NCBI GenBank assembly: GCA_022575985.1
Contig: JAKSXM010000014.1
Coordinates: 9,920,001-9,984,000, forward strand
Source: Anagrus nilaparvatae
Lineage: Eukaryota > Arthropoda > Insecta > Hymenoptera > Mymaridae
DNA length: 64,000 bases
Reading direction: 5' to 3'
The notes under the pieces were generated by a model. That model saw only the letters and a program-made list of their open reading frames with translations, was not told the DNA's origin and did not search any database. A program made the position numbers and the translations under genes. Shown here piece by piece: positions 46,800 through 57,889 of this stretch. Position 1 is the first letter of the stretch. The number at the start of each line of letters is the position of its first letter.

Positions 46800-47345
46800 A
46801 TGAGTAAAATATTTTTATCTCTACAAACATTTTCAATTTCAGTGATCGAAATAACATAAGAATACATATAAAATTAAAAATTTTATTTAATCAGTACATT
46901 TGTCCTTATATGGGAAATTTATATGAAGCTATCCAAGAATTTTGGGGTAGTAGGATATTACTAGGAGTAGGAGTAAGATATTACTTTTTTCTGATAGCAT
47001 TTTCAATTTCAGTGACCCAATGAACCTACGAATATACATAAAATTAAAAGTTTTATTTAATCAGTATATTGCCCCCCATTGGGGGTTTATAAGGAGCAAT
47101 TGGGGTGATTGGGGGAAGTAGGAGAAAGTTATTATTTTTTCTGCTAGCATTTTCAATTTCAGTGACTTAAAAAAACAACGAATATACATAAAATTAAAAG
47201 TTTTATTTAATCAGTATTTTTGCCCCCCTGGGGGGTTTATAAGGAGTTATTGGGGTACTTGGGGGAAATAGGACTAAGATATTATTTATGTCTTAGCATT
47301 TTCAAGTTTTACTGACCCAAAGAACCTAAGAATAGACATAAAATT
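46800..47345 (+). repeat. ~150-bp tandem repeat inside the foldback spacer
   Basis: Three to four units marked by 'gcattttcaatttcagtgac', 'acataaaattaaaagtttt', 'atttaatcagtat' and a 'gggggtttataagga' block. The last unit merges into the right arm. Confidence 0.85.
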
Positions 47346-47412
47346 AAAATATTTATCGAAGGCAGAATATATTCCCACTTTAAGGATTTAGGGGGTTTTT
47401 GGGGGTGTTTAA

Positions 47413-48193
47413 GGACGCTCTGGCCAATGAATTCCCCAAAAAATACATATACTGGTTATTAGAGGAAAGTCTCAGGAATCGAATGGTATGGGCCATCTAG
47501 TCGATAGTCGTGCATAATTTTGAGATATAAAGGTCTAAAGATAAGTAAAAATTACATTAGTCTTATGGGAAAAATTCAGGAAGTTGATTATTTTTACCAT
47601 CAAATCGCGAATTCCCGAATGCAGATAGTGATAAATTGAAAGTTCAAAGCTTAAAGAATTTATTGGTACTTTCCAAATATGAGGTATACGTGGGAAATTT
47701 CGGGTAATTAAACGAAGAAAATTTTATAACGCAGTTTTAGCAGCAAGGACGCCATATTGTTTGTTTATTATACAAAGCGCGCGCACTAAGGTTATAGCAA
47801 ATAAAAACACAAATTTAATATTATTCTTTAATTCGTAATTTCATATTTATTAATTAAGTAATAATTTGTTATTTTAAAATAAATTTTTTTCATAAAATAA
47901 TTTGTAAACTGCATTTAATATAAAATATTTATATTTATTTGATAAATATATACACGGAAGTTTAAATTGGAGTTTTGAATTTGTTCTTTTGCAGAAGTAC
48001 TGCGTGATTAAAAAGTAATAACACATTAAATGTAGATTAGTAAAATTAAGAGATATTTACCATTAAATTTGTAAATATTATTTAAAAAATTAATTTTTTG
48101 AATTTATAAAGTATTATTTATATCATTTAAATAGTTAAATAAGTATTATATTTTTTATCACTCAACGACTTGGGATTCAAGGCCAGAGCGTCG
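47413..48193. mobile_element. TTAA-flanked non-autonomous DNA element
   Basis: A 781-bp insert flanked by TTAA at 47409-47412 and 48194-48197. Terminal repeats are GGACGCTCTGGCC and, inverted, CGACGCTCTGGCC. The unbroken left arm of the host palindrome shows the empty site (gtgtttaaagtc). TTAA targeting is the hallmark of piggyBac-type transposition. The interior is AT-rich with no ORF. Its ends differ from those of the intact piggyBac at 58947, so a different transposase would mobilise it. Confidence 0.85.
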
Positions 48194-48639
48194 TTAAAGT
48201 CTAAGCAGGACTAATTTAAACTTTCTTTTTATCAGTTTTGATTTGAACACCTCAAAATCCATGCTGCGAGCGTGATATAACCATCTTTGAGTAATTTTGT
48301 TTTATTTCTCAGCTTTTTTGAGTTTATATTGAAAAATCGACATTTTAGATGGGTTTTTTGGCCATAGGGCAAAATTTTGAGTGGTAAACGGAAATTCTGA
48401 CTTCAGATTCGTTTTTAGCACACCAAAATACGCCAGAAAAACCTAATCAGAATAAAAGTTCAGAACTTTTTTTTTTGTGGGGCTGTGTTTTTTAAGTAAA
48501 ATTAGGTTAAAATTGATTTAAAATAGTTATTGTTAAAATAAATTTTTTTTGTTGCTAAGGCTAAAATATTATAAATGCAATATACTCCAGTCAAATCGCG
48601 GTTTTGGTGGTATTGTTTTCGGCCGCTACCAGATTTGGT

Positions 48640-49420
48640 CTACTACAAATTTTTTGGGTCGCTGCACACGAAAATCGGGGTCTTTTCTAAGCGCAACTGG
48701 GGCTTGAACCTTAAATTAGCCAAAACTACCCCTTAAGTTTATTGGTATTTTTGCAACTTTCGCTCTATCCCTTCAAAAATCGACCTAATAGGGTATTTGG
48801 GTCGCTGATCACAAAAATTGATGTCTTTTCAATTAAAACTTAACTTTTTATCCTTAAATTAGCCAAAATTACCCCTAAAAGGGGTATTTTTGCCGCTTTC
48901 ACTGTAGCCCTCCTAGATTTGGTCTAATAAGGGTTTTTCGGGACGCTGATTACGAGTATTGAATTTATAACTATGAAAAATTACCCCTTCACCCTTAAAT
49001 TGGCTAAAACTACCACTAAAAGGGGTTTTTTGGCTACTTTTGATCTATACCTCCAAGATCCAACCTAGTAGGGTTTTTTGGGTCGCTGATCACGAGAATC
49101 AATGTCTTTTCAATTACAACTTTACTCTTCATCCTTAAATTAACCAAAATTACTTTTTTCCACTTTCACTGTAGCCCTCCAAGATTTGGTCTTATAAGGG
49201 TTTTTGGGGTCGCTGATCACGAATATTAAAGTTATAGCTATGAAAAATTACCACTTCACCCTTAAATTGGCCAAAACTACCCATAAAAGGGGTGTTTTCT
49301 CTACTTTTGCTCTAGCCTTCCAAGATTTGGCCTTAAAGGGTTTTTTAGGTCGCTGATCACGAAAATGATTTTTTGTTAAAGAATTTAAATCTTCATACGT
49401 TCTCTCCATAATATTATCTT
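48640..49420 (+). repeat. subterminal ~150-bp minisatellite, left array
   Basis: About five units: 'gggtcgctgatcacgaaaat', 'cttcacccttaaattagcc', 'aaaactacccctaaaagggg', 'ctttcgctctagccct', 'caagatttggtctaatagg'. The same unit appears reversed at 49600-49700 and 50390-50780, and forward again at 49730-49925. Confidence 0.88.
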
Positions 49421-50330
49421 CGTTTTTATCGATGGTTACGTTTGGCTCTAAAATGGAAGTATCTTATTCCTCAAATGCGTTTTCTGAATTTATGTCAGAG
49501 TTATGTTCACAATTTTTGCAGCTCTTACCTCTGCATGATTTGCAGAATACACTGCATACCTCAAAATAACCCTTCAAAGGCTGTTTATTTTGATCAGCGA
49601 CCTATAAAACCCTATAAGACCAAATCTTAGAAGGCTAGAACGAATAGCGCCCCTTTTAGGAGTAGTTTTGGCTAATTTAAGGGTGAAGAGTTAAGTTTTA
49701 ATTGAAAAGACGTCCATTATTGTGTTTTCACTACTTTCGTTCTAGCCCTTCAAGATTTGGTGTAATAGGGTTTTTTGGGTCGCTGATCACAAATATCGAT
49801 GTCTATTCAATTAAAATGTAACTCTTCAGCCTTATATTAGCCAAAACAAGTCCTAAAAGCGGCGCTTTCGCTATATTCGTCCTAGCCATCTAAGATTTGG
49901 TCTAATAGGTTTTTTAGGTCGGTGCTCACAATAAATAGCCCATGAAGGGTTATTTCATAGCATGCAGTGTATTCTGCAAATTGTGCAGCTGCAAAAATTG
50001 TGAACATAATTCTGACATAAATTCAGAAAACACATGTCAGGAATGAGATACTTCAATTTTAGAGCCAAACGTCAGAATCGATGAAAACGAAGATAGTATT
50101 ATGGAGAGAACGTATGAAGATTTAGATTCTTCAATTTTCGAGCCAAATATTATTGTTGACTGTATTGATGACAATAGCTATGGAGGATACAACTATAATA
50201 TGGAGGATCAACTCAAGTTCACTCAGTCCAGAGTATGGAGTATGATTGATCGTATGTATTGTATAAAGTTTAAAAAATGTCTTAAAAATTATTTTTTTTT
50301 GTATGTTTTTGTACTTTTTTAAGAAGAATA
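49421..50330. pseudogene. inverted pair of coding remnants with a Cys-rich motif
   Basis: The plus-strand right half (50101-50322 and upstream) and the minus-strand left half (about 49421-49565) carry the same sequence. The minus copy reads CSVFCKSCRGKSCKNCEH, then an acidic tail with ILEPNV, KNEDNIMERTYEDL. The Cys spacing recalls the CXC-type Cys-rich end of some DNA-transposon proteins. The plus copy extends further (MEDQLKFTQSRVWSMIDR) to a stop at 50320. The function is not identified. Confidence 0.5.
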
Positions 50331-50389
50331 TGTAATGTTTAAAAAAGAATAAAAAATCTTATTACTTAAAAATGTATGATTCATTTATA

Positions 50390-50790
50390 CCTTTCAAACC
50401 TTTTAGGAGTAGTTTTTGCAAATTTAAGGGTGAAGACCTAATTTTTAATTGAAAAAAACGTGATTTTCGTGATCAGTGACCTAAAAAACCTTTAAGACCA
50501 AATCTTGGAGGGATAGAGCGAAAGTTGCGAAAACGCCCCTTTTAGGGGTAGTTTTGGTCAATTTAAGGGTAAAGGGGTAATTTTTCATAATTATAACTTC
50601 AATATTCGTGATCAGCGACCTTAAAAACCCTTATTAGACCAAATCTTGGAGGGCTACAGCAAGAGTTGAAAAAACACCCCTTTTAGGGGTAGTTTTGGCT
50701 AATTTAAGGGTCAAACCCCAATTGCACATAGAAACGGCCCCGATTTTCGTGTTCAGCGACCCAAAAAACCTATAGTAGACCAAACCTGGT
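50390..50790 (-). repeat. subterminal ~150-bp minisatellite, right array (inverted)
   Basis: Three units in reverse orientation to the left array: 'cgtgatcagcgacc', 'agaccaaatcttggagggct', 'ccccttttaggggtagtttt'. Confidence 0.88.
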
Positions 50791-50839
50791 GGCGGCCACA
50801 AACAATACCCCCCCCCCCCCCCGTGATTTGACTGGAGTA

Positions 50840-51540
50840 ATATTTTTACAATTACGAGTACACATTTCGCGAAGACCGAACTGTTTAAAACTGTTTAAAA
50901 AAACAAAAAAAAAACTTTGCATTGATTCTGGATTTTCGGCTCTTTTAAAAGCATTATGCATGCATTCTATATATATTAACATGAAGTAATCGAAAAAATT
51001 GATTATTTTTAATATTATTCAGCACTCATTTATGAAGAGCTGTATGGACGAAAATACATGAAAGTTGTTTCAAATTAATCTTTAAAGAAATATCCTTATC
51101 CGATTTTTTTATTTTTAAAAAATATTCAATAGATTTTGAGATATCAATCTCAGAAGTTAGTGGTCGAAAACATTAAAAAATTTAATTTTTTTTTACTAAA
51201 ACTGATTTTTCTCAGAATCTAAGGGGTTTTTCGAAATAAACTTTAGTGCATATTATTTCTTGGAAAAAATGCTATCGATTTGATCTCTTTATTTTTTTTA
51301 ATTTGAGTTCTCAGTTTAGAGTTACAACGGTTTGAAGCTTAGTAGTTTAAATTTAAAAACTCAAAAAGTTGTCATTTTCGCCACTTGATAACTTAAAATG
51401 GATTGTATCAAAATGTAAAAACCCAGTTGCATTCTATTTAGTAAAAGATTTTCTAAAGGAACTTTGTTTAGTTTTTTATTTAATGCATTCATTGAAGAGA
51501 AATAGCAAAAAAACTATTTAGAACCATTTTTTTTTTTTTT
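50840..51540. other. AT-rich non-coding stretch
   Basis: Nothing recognised. Confidence 0.5.
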
Positions 51541-51885
51541 TTATTTTCTCATAACTAGGACTGCCGACATCTAAAAAATTTTTTGTTTTTATTTTTTCAT
51601 AACTAGGACTGCCGACATCTAAAAATTTATTTATTTTTTTTATTTTCCCATAACTAGGACTGCCGACATCTAAAAAATTTTTTTTTTTATTTTTTCATAA
51701 CTAGGACTGCCGACATCTTAAAAAAATTTTTTTTTTATTTTTTTATAACTAGGACTGCCGACATCTAAAAAATTTTTTGTTTTTATTTTTTCATAACTAG
51801 GACTGCCGACATCTAAAAAATTTTTTGTTTTTATTTTCTCATAACTAGGACTGCCGACATCCAAATTATTTATTTTTTATTTTTT
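51541..51885 (+). repeat. ~50-bp tandem repeat, seven units
   Basis: Each unit has 'cataactaggactgccgaca' (one base of slack) followed by 'tctaaaaaatttttt' and a T-rich filler of variable length. The core is invariant while the filler varies in length. Confidence 0.95.
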
Positions 51886-52869
51886 AGACTTCAAATCTTT
51901 TTATGTAATGTTAACATTGAAATATTTCAATGCAATCATTGCATAAAAATATTTGAAATTCCAACTTTTCTATAAAAAAGGAGACTACCGTATAGGAGCC
52001 AATTTTCGAACGTATTGAATTTCGATCAAATACACATAAATTAGCGTTTATATAAAAAAGTATGCATCATTTATCTAAAACCGATCTTTATTATGAAACT
52101 ATAAACCCTAAAGAACTGATTTTTACCTTACCGATGTTAAAAAACAATTTAAATTAATAAAAAAAATAAGAAAAATGCTCTCTTGTACAACCTTACGAGA
52201 TTTTTCTCATCGTTTTCACCAAATCTCGTGTGTTATTAAAATCGAGTTTTAGGGATACCTATTCTATGCCGAACACTAAAAATGCTTTTAATTACGCTGT
52301 GAAGCTTTAATAAATAAAGGAAAAGGGTTATATTCACTTATTTATTGCAAAATTATTTTAAATAGGTATATCGATAATCGATTCCAAACTTTTTTACACA
52401 AAACAGGTTTTCGATAATTTCAATAATATTACACATTTTTTTTTATTTAAACGATATTTTTTAATTATAATACATTATATTTGTCATAATTACATTTTTC
52501 ATACTTTATTTTACACCAATTGACAAAATATTTACTAAATTTTCACATAAAAACACAATTTTAAGTATTTATATACCTAATATCACTTTGATTAAAACAC
52601 CACAAACTTGCAATAAACGCTTCGATTTTTATAAAAAATACGTAGAAACACTTTAAAATTGGAAAATATCTTTATTTTAATATTAAAAATGTATAAAAAT
52701 TATATTCTAACACTTGTTTCATAAAATTAATGCTTTTTTTACTTTTAAATACACAAATAAATAAAGAGGTAAACAAATGCGTCTTGTTTATAAAAATGTC
52801 GCGCGCGAACCTTTTTGAAATGGCGGGTTGCGTAAACAGGGGGTCTATTTTGTTTCCTTGAGTTTTTAG
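51886..52869. other. AT-rich stretch upstream of the Mutator-type gene
   Basis: May contain the 5' part and terminal repeat of that element; none could be identified by eye. Confidence 0.4.
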
Positions 52870-54706
52870 ATTCAAGCACAGATGAAGTAATAGAAGAAGA
52901 ATGTGATGATTGCCGAATTATTGCTTTAAATTACGTGGGTAAACAACTTTGGTGTACTGATTGCAAAGAGTGTTTATCATTTGAAAATATTGAAAAAGAA
53001 CAACGCCAAGGTTTGGGGTCTATTTTAACTATAAGATGCCATAAATGTTTGTTACTTAATATTATAGACACTAGTCATCGTCATAAAGGTCCAAAACAGT
53101 ATAAGCGTTTTGACTTAAACACAAAAGTTGTCATTGGTAGGTTTATAAATAAAGTTTATTAAACATATGGTTAATAATTTGTCACAAATTTTTCATTGCA
53201 GGTTGTGTACACAGTGGAATTGGCTTCAAGCACTTAAATAAAATGTTAGCATGCATGAATATTCCTCCAATCGATTGGAGTACATATAAAAAATATGAAG
53301 ATGAAGTAGGATCAGCCGCTGAAATCACTGCTAAAAAAAGTTGTGAAGATGCTGCTGAGATTGAAAGAAAATTAACTGTTGAAAATGCCAAATCTTTATC
53401 AAATTTATTGTAATTATCTACTTATTTAAATTTTTGAATTTTAACATTTATTTACAAAACATGATCAAATTCAAAATTTATTTAATTTATAAATCAAATC
53501 ATTGCTAAGTTTATGTATAGTAAAAATCTGTAACTATTTTTTTATTTTAAGATTATAAATAAGAGTTGTAGTTTTTATATTTATATATAATTTTTTGAAT
53601 TTTACCTAACGTAATCAAGTTATTAAGATTTTTTTTATAGTTTCAAATTTAATTGTATAATTAAAAAATAATTTTTTACTTAAGATGTGATATTTATACT
53701 ACAATTAATAAAATTATGTCAAAATTAACTCATCTAAGGAAATTGTTGTTAAAATTATTATTGATTTTTTTGTAGAGCAGAAGAATATCAATCTGGATTT
53801 ATTATACCAAAAAAGCTCTCTGATGATATAGATAAAACTTATAATACCTCTGAAGTTATATCGTTTGAAGATGTTGTAAGACTTTTAATTGCTTATGATA
53901 TGGGATGGACGACTCGAGGAAATGGCAAAAACTATGATAGTTTAGGAGGTTACGGTGCTATCATAGGAAAACTTAGCAACTTAGTATTAGACTACGGTGT
54001 TCTATGTAGAAAGTGCAGCAAATGTGACAAAGGTGATCCTCCAGCTAATCATAAATGTCCTCTTAATTTTTATGGGTCAGCAAAGGCTATGGAACCATAT
54101 CTTGCAAATAAATAAGTTAATGAAAGTGAAATATTAAAATCAAAAAACTTGGAAGTTGGTGTAATGATAACTGACAATGATTCATCTACTTTCGCAGCAT
54201 GTAGAGATAATAGTTCACACCCATTTATAAAACTTTCAGATAGTAATCATACTTCCAGAGGTGTTAAAAGTAAATTAATTAAAAATGAAAACCATCAAGA
54301 AATAACGAGAGAAGCTATTACATATTTGCATACTTGTTTTTCATATGCTATAGCTCAAAACAAAGGTGATAGTAAAGGTCTAGCCAGGGCAATTGAAGCC
54401 ATTCCATATCATGCATTTAATGATCATGAAAAATGTGGTGATTGGTGTGGTTATGTAAGAGACAAAGAAAATTATGATCATTCAACAATACCTGGAGGTT
54501 TTCATGATCCTAAATTATTTTTAGAATTAAAAAATATGTTTGATAAACTTGCTGCTAATGCATCCAAAATTGCTCCTGGAGCAAGCACTAATATTTCTGA
54601 AAATCTTAATGCTTGTGCAACAAGTAAAGCTCCAAAATCAAGATGCTATAGTAAAACGAATTCTCTGAAGTACAGATATTCTTTTGCAGTGGCCGAAAAA
54701 AATTAG
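52870..54706 (+). pseudogene. Mutator-type (MULE) transposase gene with introns
   Basis: Three exons are legible: ?52870-53136, 53202-53409 and 53776-54706. The introns are 65 bp (GTAGGT...CAG) and 366 bp (GTAATT...TAG), both restoring the frame. The N-terminus has a CCCC finger (CDDC, CTDCKECLSFENI, RCHKCLLLN). The middle reads HSGIGFKHLNKML and PPIDWSTYKKYE. The catalytic region has YDMGWTTRGNGKNYDS (first Asp), CRKCSKCDKGD, GSAKAMEP and VMITDNDSST (second Asp). The tail includes HEKCGDWCGYVRD. This matches the animal 'Mutator' transposase domain. One TAA (54113-54115) interrupts an otherwise open frame. A lost A in the A-run at about 54700 breaks the link to the exonuclease. The first exon has no in-frame ATG, so it may be preceded by another. 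Confidence 0.85.
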
Positions 54707-54708
54707 GA

Positions 54709-55858
54709 ATGAAATATTTAGACTTATTACACAGAAATTTGCTATTAAAAACTAGCTTACATACAGAAATATATATTCTTAGAAATATGAAAATTTTGGA
54801 ACGTCGAAGAAAAGCTATGAGATCTTATGAGTTTAAAAAAAGAAGAATGCAATTAAGAAAAGAGCGTGCAGCTTTACGTCATAGAAGAGAAGCTTTTGAA
54901 GGTTTAACATTTGAATCTAATTCCTCTCTTCTAACAGATGATAATTTACCAGCAACTGAAACTAGCTTAAGCCTACTTGAAAATGAAAGTTTCATAAATG
55001 AAATAAATCCAATTATATTTTTGGACCTAGAAACTTCAAGTCTAGAAATGAAATGTTGTATTCTACAAATTGGAGCAATTTGTGGATCAAAGAAATTTAC
55101 CAAATATGTAACTCCATCAAAATACATAACTGAAGGAGCGAGTAAAACTCATGGTTTAAGAAAATCAGGAGCAGATTTATTCTTACATGGGCATAAAGTT
55201 GATTCAGTTCCTTTGAGAATAGCTATTGGAGATTTACTAATGTGGTTAAAATCATTTGACAAAAAAGTATACATTGCAATTCATAATTTAACATTCGATG
55301 GCCCAAGACTTTACATAGCTTTTTCTCATTGTAATATGATTGAGGAATTCCAAAAATATATTACTGGATTTATTGATACTTTAGGAGTGATTCGAAGCAT
55401 CTTTGAACGGAAAGGAAAGAATCAAAATACTCTAACTGGACTTGCCAATTGGTTGAATATAAAATTTCCTAACGCTCATGATGCAGGTTGTGATGTACTT
55501 ATGCTTCAAAAAATTATTCATAAACTTCAAATAAATTATAGCATGTTACTACCATATGCTAAACAGTATAATCATATGATAGCCACATGGAAAGAAAATA
55601 TTTTAATCAATATAAATTAATCAAACATACAATATTTTTAATTGTGTATGTAAAGATATTAAATTTAAATTAGCCAAAGCTAATATAAGTGTTGATTATT
55701 TATGTAGATTATATAGATCATCTGTTCAAAAAAGAGATAGCATTTATAAACTTCTTAGCAAAAAAGTAAATGGTAAAGTTCTAGTTACTAAACATAATCC
55801 TACTATAGACAAAATTTGTATATGGTTAGAAAACAATACAATGGAAATAAATGATTAA
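54709..55858 (+). pseudogene. DEDDh 3'-5' exonuclease linked to the Mutator-type transposase
   Basis: A basic leader (residues ~20-65, rich in Arg/Lys) precedes a DnaQ-like nuclease. ExoI is IIFLDLETSSLE (D106, E108), ExoII AIHNLTFDGPRL (D197), with D223 in FIDTLGV, and ExoIII HDAGCDVLML (H257, D262), so all catalytic residues are present. After a 1-nt shift at about 55617 the frame continues 79 codons (55619-55858) with DIKFKLAKANISVDYL and GKVLVTKHN. This C-terminal element also follows the nuclease in PML-like exonuclease proteins. Restoring the upstream A-run would fuse it to the transposase, so the original product was probably one polypeptide. Confidence 0.82.
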
Positions 55859-56960
55859 AAAAAAAAAATAATAATTTTATAATAGAATAAAAAATAATTA
55901 TTGTTATTATATATATTAAATAATAAATATTATTTTATGTGTAATTTTAAGGATATTTACTTTTATTACGTAAAACGTATAAGGATTAATAATATTAATT
56001 ACAAAATAATAAAAATTATATTCATTAAAAAATGTTTAATTATTTTTATTTCCTTTTTAGTAAATCCAGGTAAATCTCTATATTGATCTTCAATCTGATT
56101 TTTTTAAATTTACCCTGATCTTATGCACAAAAACTCCCAAAGTAAAAGTATAATTAACTTAATTGATTCACTATATATTTAAACTTTTTTATTGAAACTA
56201 TATTTAAACTTTTTTTGTTAATCATATTTCAAAAAGTAACACAAAAAATTAAAATTTATAATCCTAATTGGCTTAACTTCAACTCCAAAAATAATTATAA
56301 CCTAAAAATTCCATATTTTCTTTATGTGTTTTGGGTTTATTTTATAAAGACTAATAAAATTTTCAAATCGAATAAATTTCATTATTAATTATATATTATT
56401 TATTTTTTTAATAAAATTTGAATTTACGATTTTTATTAATTAATAAATATAGGACAGTATTTGTTGAATTAAAACATTAAAATTGTAATACACAATTTAA
56501 ATATACAACATAAAGCAAATATGCGACGTTGTCACGTTTTTTCTATGATTCTATGATTTTTAATTGTTATTAAATAAATAAAGATTTTGCAAAAATAAAG
56601 TAGTAAGTTAGCAATTTTATGACTAAAAATTATTTATGAGGGATTAAAGTTTGTATAAAAAACAATTTTTTTAAAATGTTGATTCTGGAAGGTAGTTAAT
56701 TTTTATTATAATGAAACGACCATTTCTTCCATAAGAATCAATGTTAAACTAAAAATTTAAATAATTAATAACTATTAATTTAAGTAGTAAAAACATCTAA
56801 AATTTGTTTTATCGGGTTCTATTTAAGTTTATCTTTCATTTAAAAAAAAAATTACAACTTTCTTGATTACTTTGCTATTATATTGTTTTTCTTTTATTTT
56901 AAAATTCGTTAATAGGTTTATAATTAATTAATTTATCGGCTTAAAAATAAAAAAAAATAA
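55859..56960. other. AT-rich non-coding stretch
   Basis: No gene. Likely includes the 3' end of the Mutator-type element; no terminal repeat recognised. Confidence 0.5.
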
Positions 56961-56969
56961 AGTCACTTA

Positions 56970-57495
56970 GACCCATAAGGGCCTGTTTTGTCCAGTAGTA
57001 CCTTATTGGCCCAAAAGTATCAAATTAGCCCAAAAGTGTCAATAACTAAGAAAATGGAAAATTTTATTATACCCCATAAGGTTCGCTTACACCCACAAGG
57101 TCCGGTTTTGCCCAATAGTACCATATTGTAGTCAGAATGGCCCAAAAGTGTCAGAGTGGCCCAAAAGTGTCAGATTGGCCCAAAAGTGTCAGAATGGCTC
57201 AAAAGTGTCAGAGTGGCCAAATAGTATCAGAGTAACCCAAAAGTGTCAGAGTGGCCCAAAAGTGTCAGACTGGCCCAAAAGTACCATATTGCGTGGCCTA
57301 AAAGTGTCAAACTGGCCCAAAAGTACCATATTGTGTGGCCCAAAAGTGTCAGATTGGCCCAAAAGTGTCAGACTGTCCCAAAAGTACCATATTGCGTGGC
57401 CTAAAAGTGTCAGACTGGCCCAAAAGTACCATTTTGTGTGGCCCAAAAGTGTCAGATTGGCCCAAAAGTGTCAGAATGGCCCGAAGGTGTCATTC
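56970..57495 (+). repeat. 20-bp minisatellite with higher-order structure
   Basis: More than 15 units of 'tggcccaaaagtgtcaga' and the variant 'tggcccaaaagtaccatatt'. In 57264-57440 these alternate in ~60-80-bp super-units containing 'gcgtggcc'. The 126-codon frame at 57148-57528 and its overlaps are repeat-encoded (WPKS/AQKC iterations), not a gene. Confidence 0.93.
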
Positions 57496-57889
57496 GACAG
57501 CGGCGGCAGAGCGGTTATAACTTTATAATATATAGAGATATACATAAGAGTTCTCTCTTAGGAATTCTCAAGAGCAATTATCTTAGGAATTTTTTACTGG
57601 TGACGAGAAATAAAAAATAAAACTTATTGTCAAGCTCATCCCACTTTACTGTCTTCCCTGAAACTTGTTTGACTAATCTTTCTGAAGCTTTAATTCTTAC
57701 GAGCTAACGTCTGACCATCTCTAATTATTTCTGTCTTAGCATTTACTCAAATTAATGTTACTAAATCTTTTTTTATATTTTATATATATTCATATTTCCC
57801 CGATCACAGATGATACTCCTGTAACATATGATCAACAAAAAATATTATGGATTATTTTCAAAAACTAATGCTTTTTTGAAGCGTTAATA
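57496..57889. other. non-coding stretch
   Basis: Nothing recognised. Confidence 0.5.

Larger units (their letters stand above)
45872..48449. repeat. foldback element with split right arm
   Basis: The left arm 45872-46265 is matched inverted by 48194-48449 plus 47280-47412. The two right-arm pieces are separated by a TTAA-flanked insertion (47413-48193). The spacer 46266-47279 is itself a tandem array related to the inner arm. End blocks (GACGT, AACGAATCTGA, GTCAGAATTT) parallel those of the palindrome at 2981-4604. Confidence 0.88.
48584..50839. mobile_element. TIR element with subterminal ~150-bp repeat arrays
   Basis: Ends TACTCCAGTCAAATC in inverted orientation, continuing about 100 bp with matches ('ggccgc', 'accag(a/g)tttggtctacta', 'tttttgggtcgctg'). 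The right end has a run of C where the left has mixed sequence. Inward are tandem units in opposite orientation on each side, then inverted coding remnants. No intact transposase, and the target duplication is unclear. Related ends at 38183-38243 and 63970-64000 show that it is a family. Confidence 0.8.

Noticed and set aside
57148..57528. 126-codon repetitive protein
   Set aside because: Simple translation of the 20-bp minisatellite; several frames are open for the same reason.
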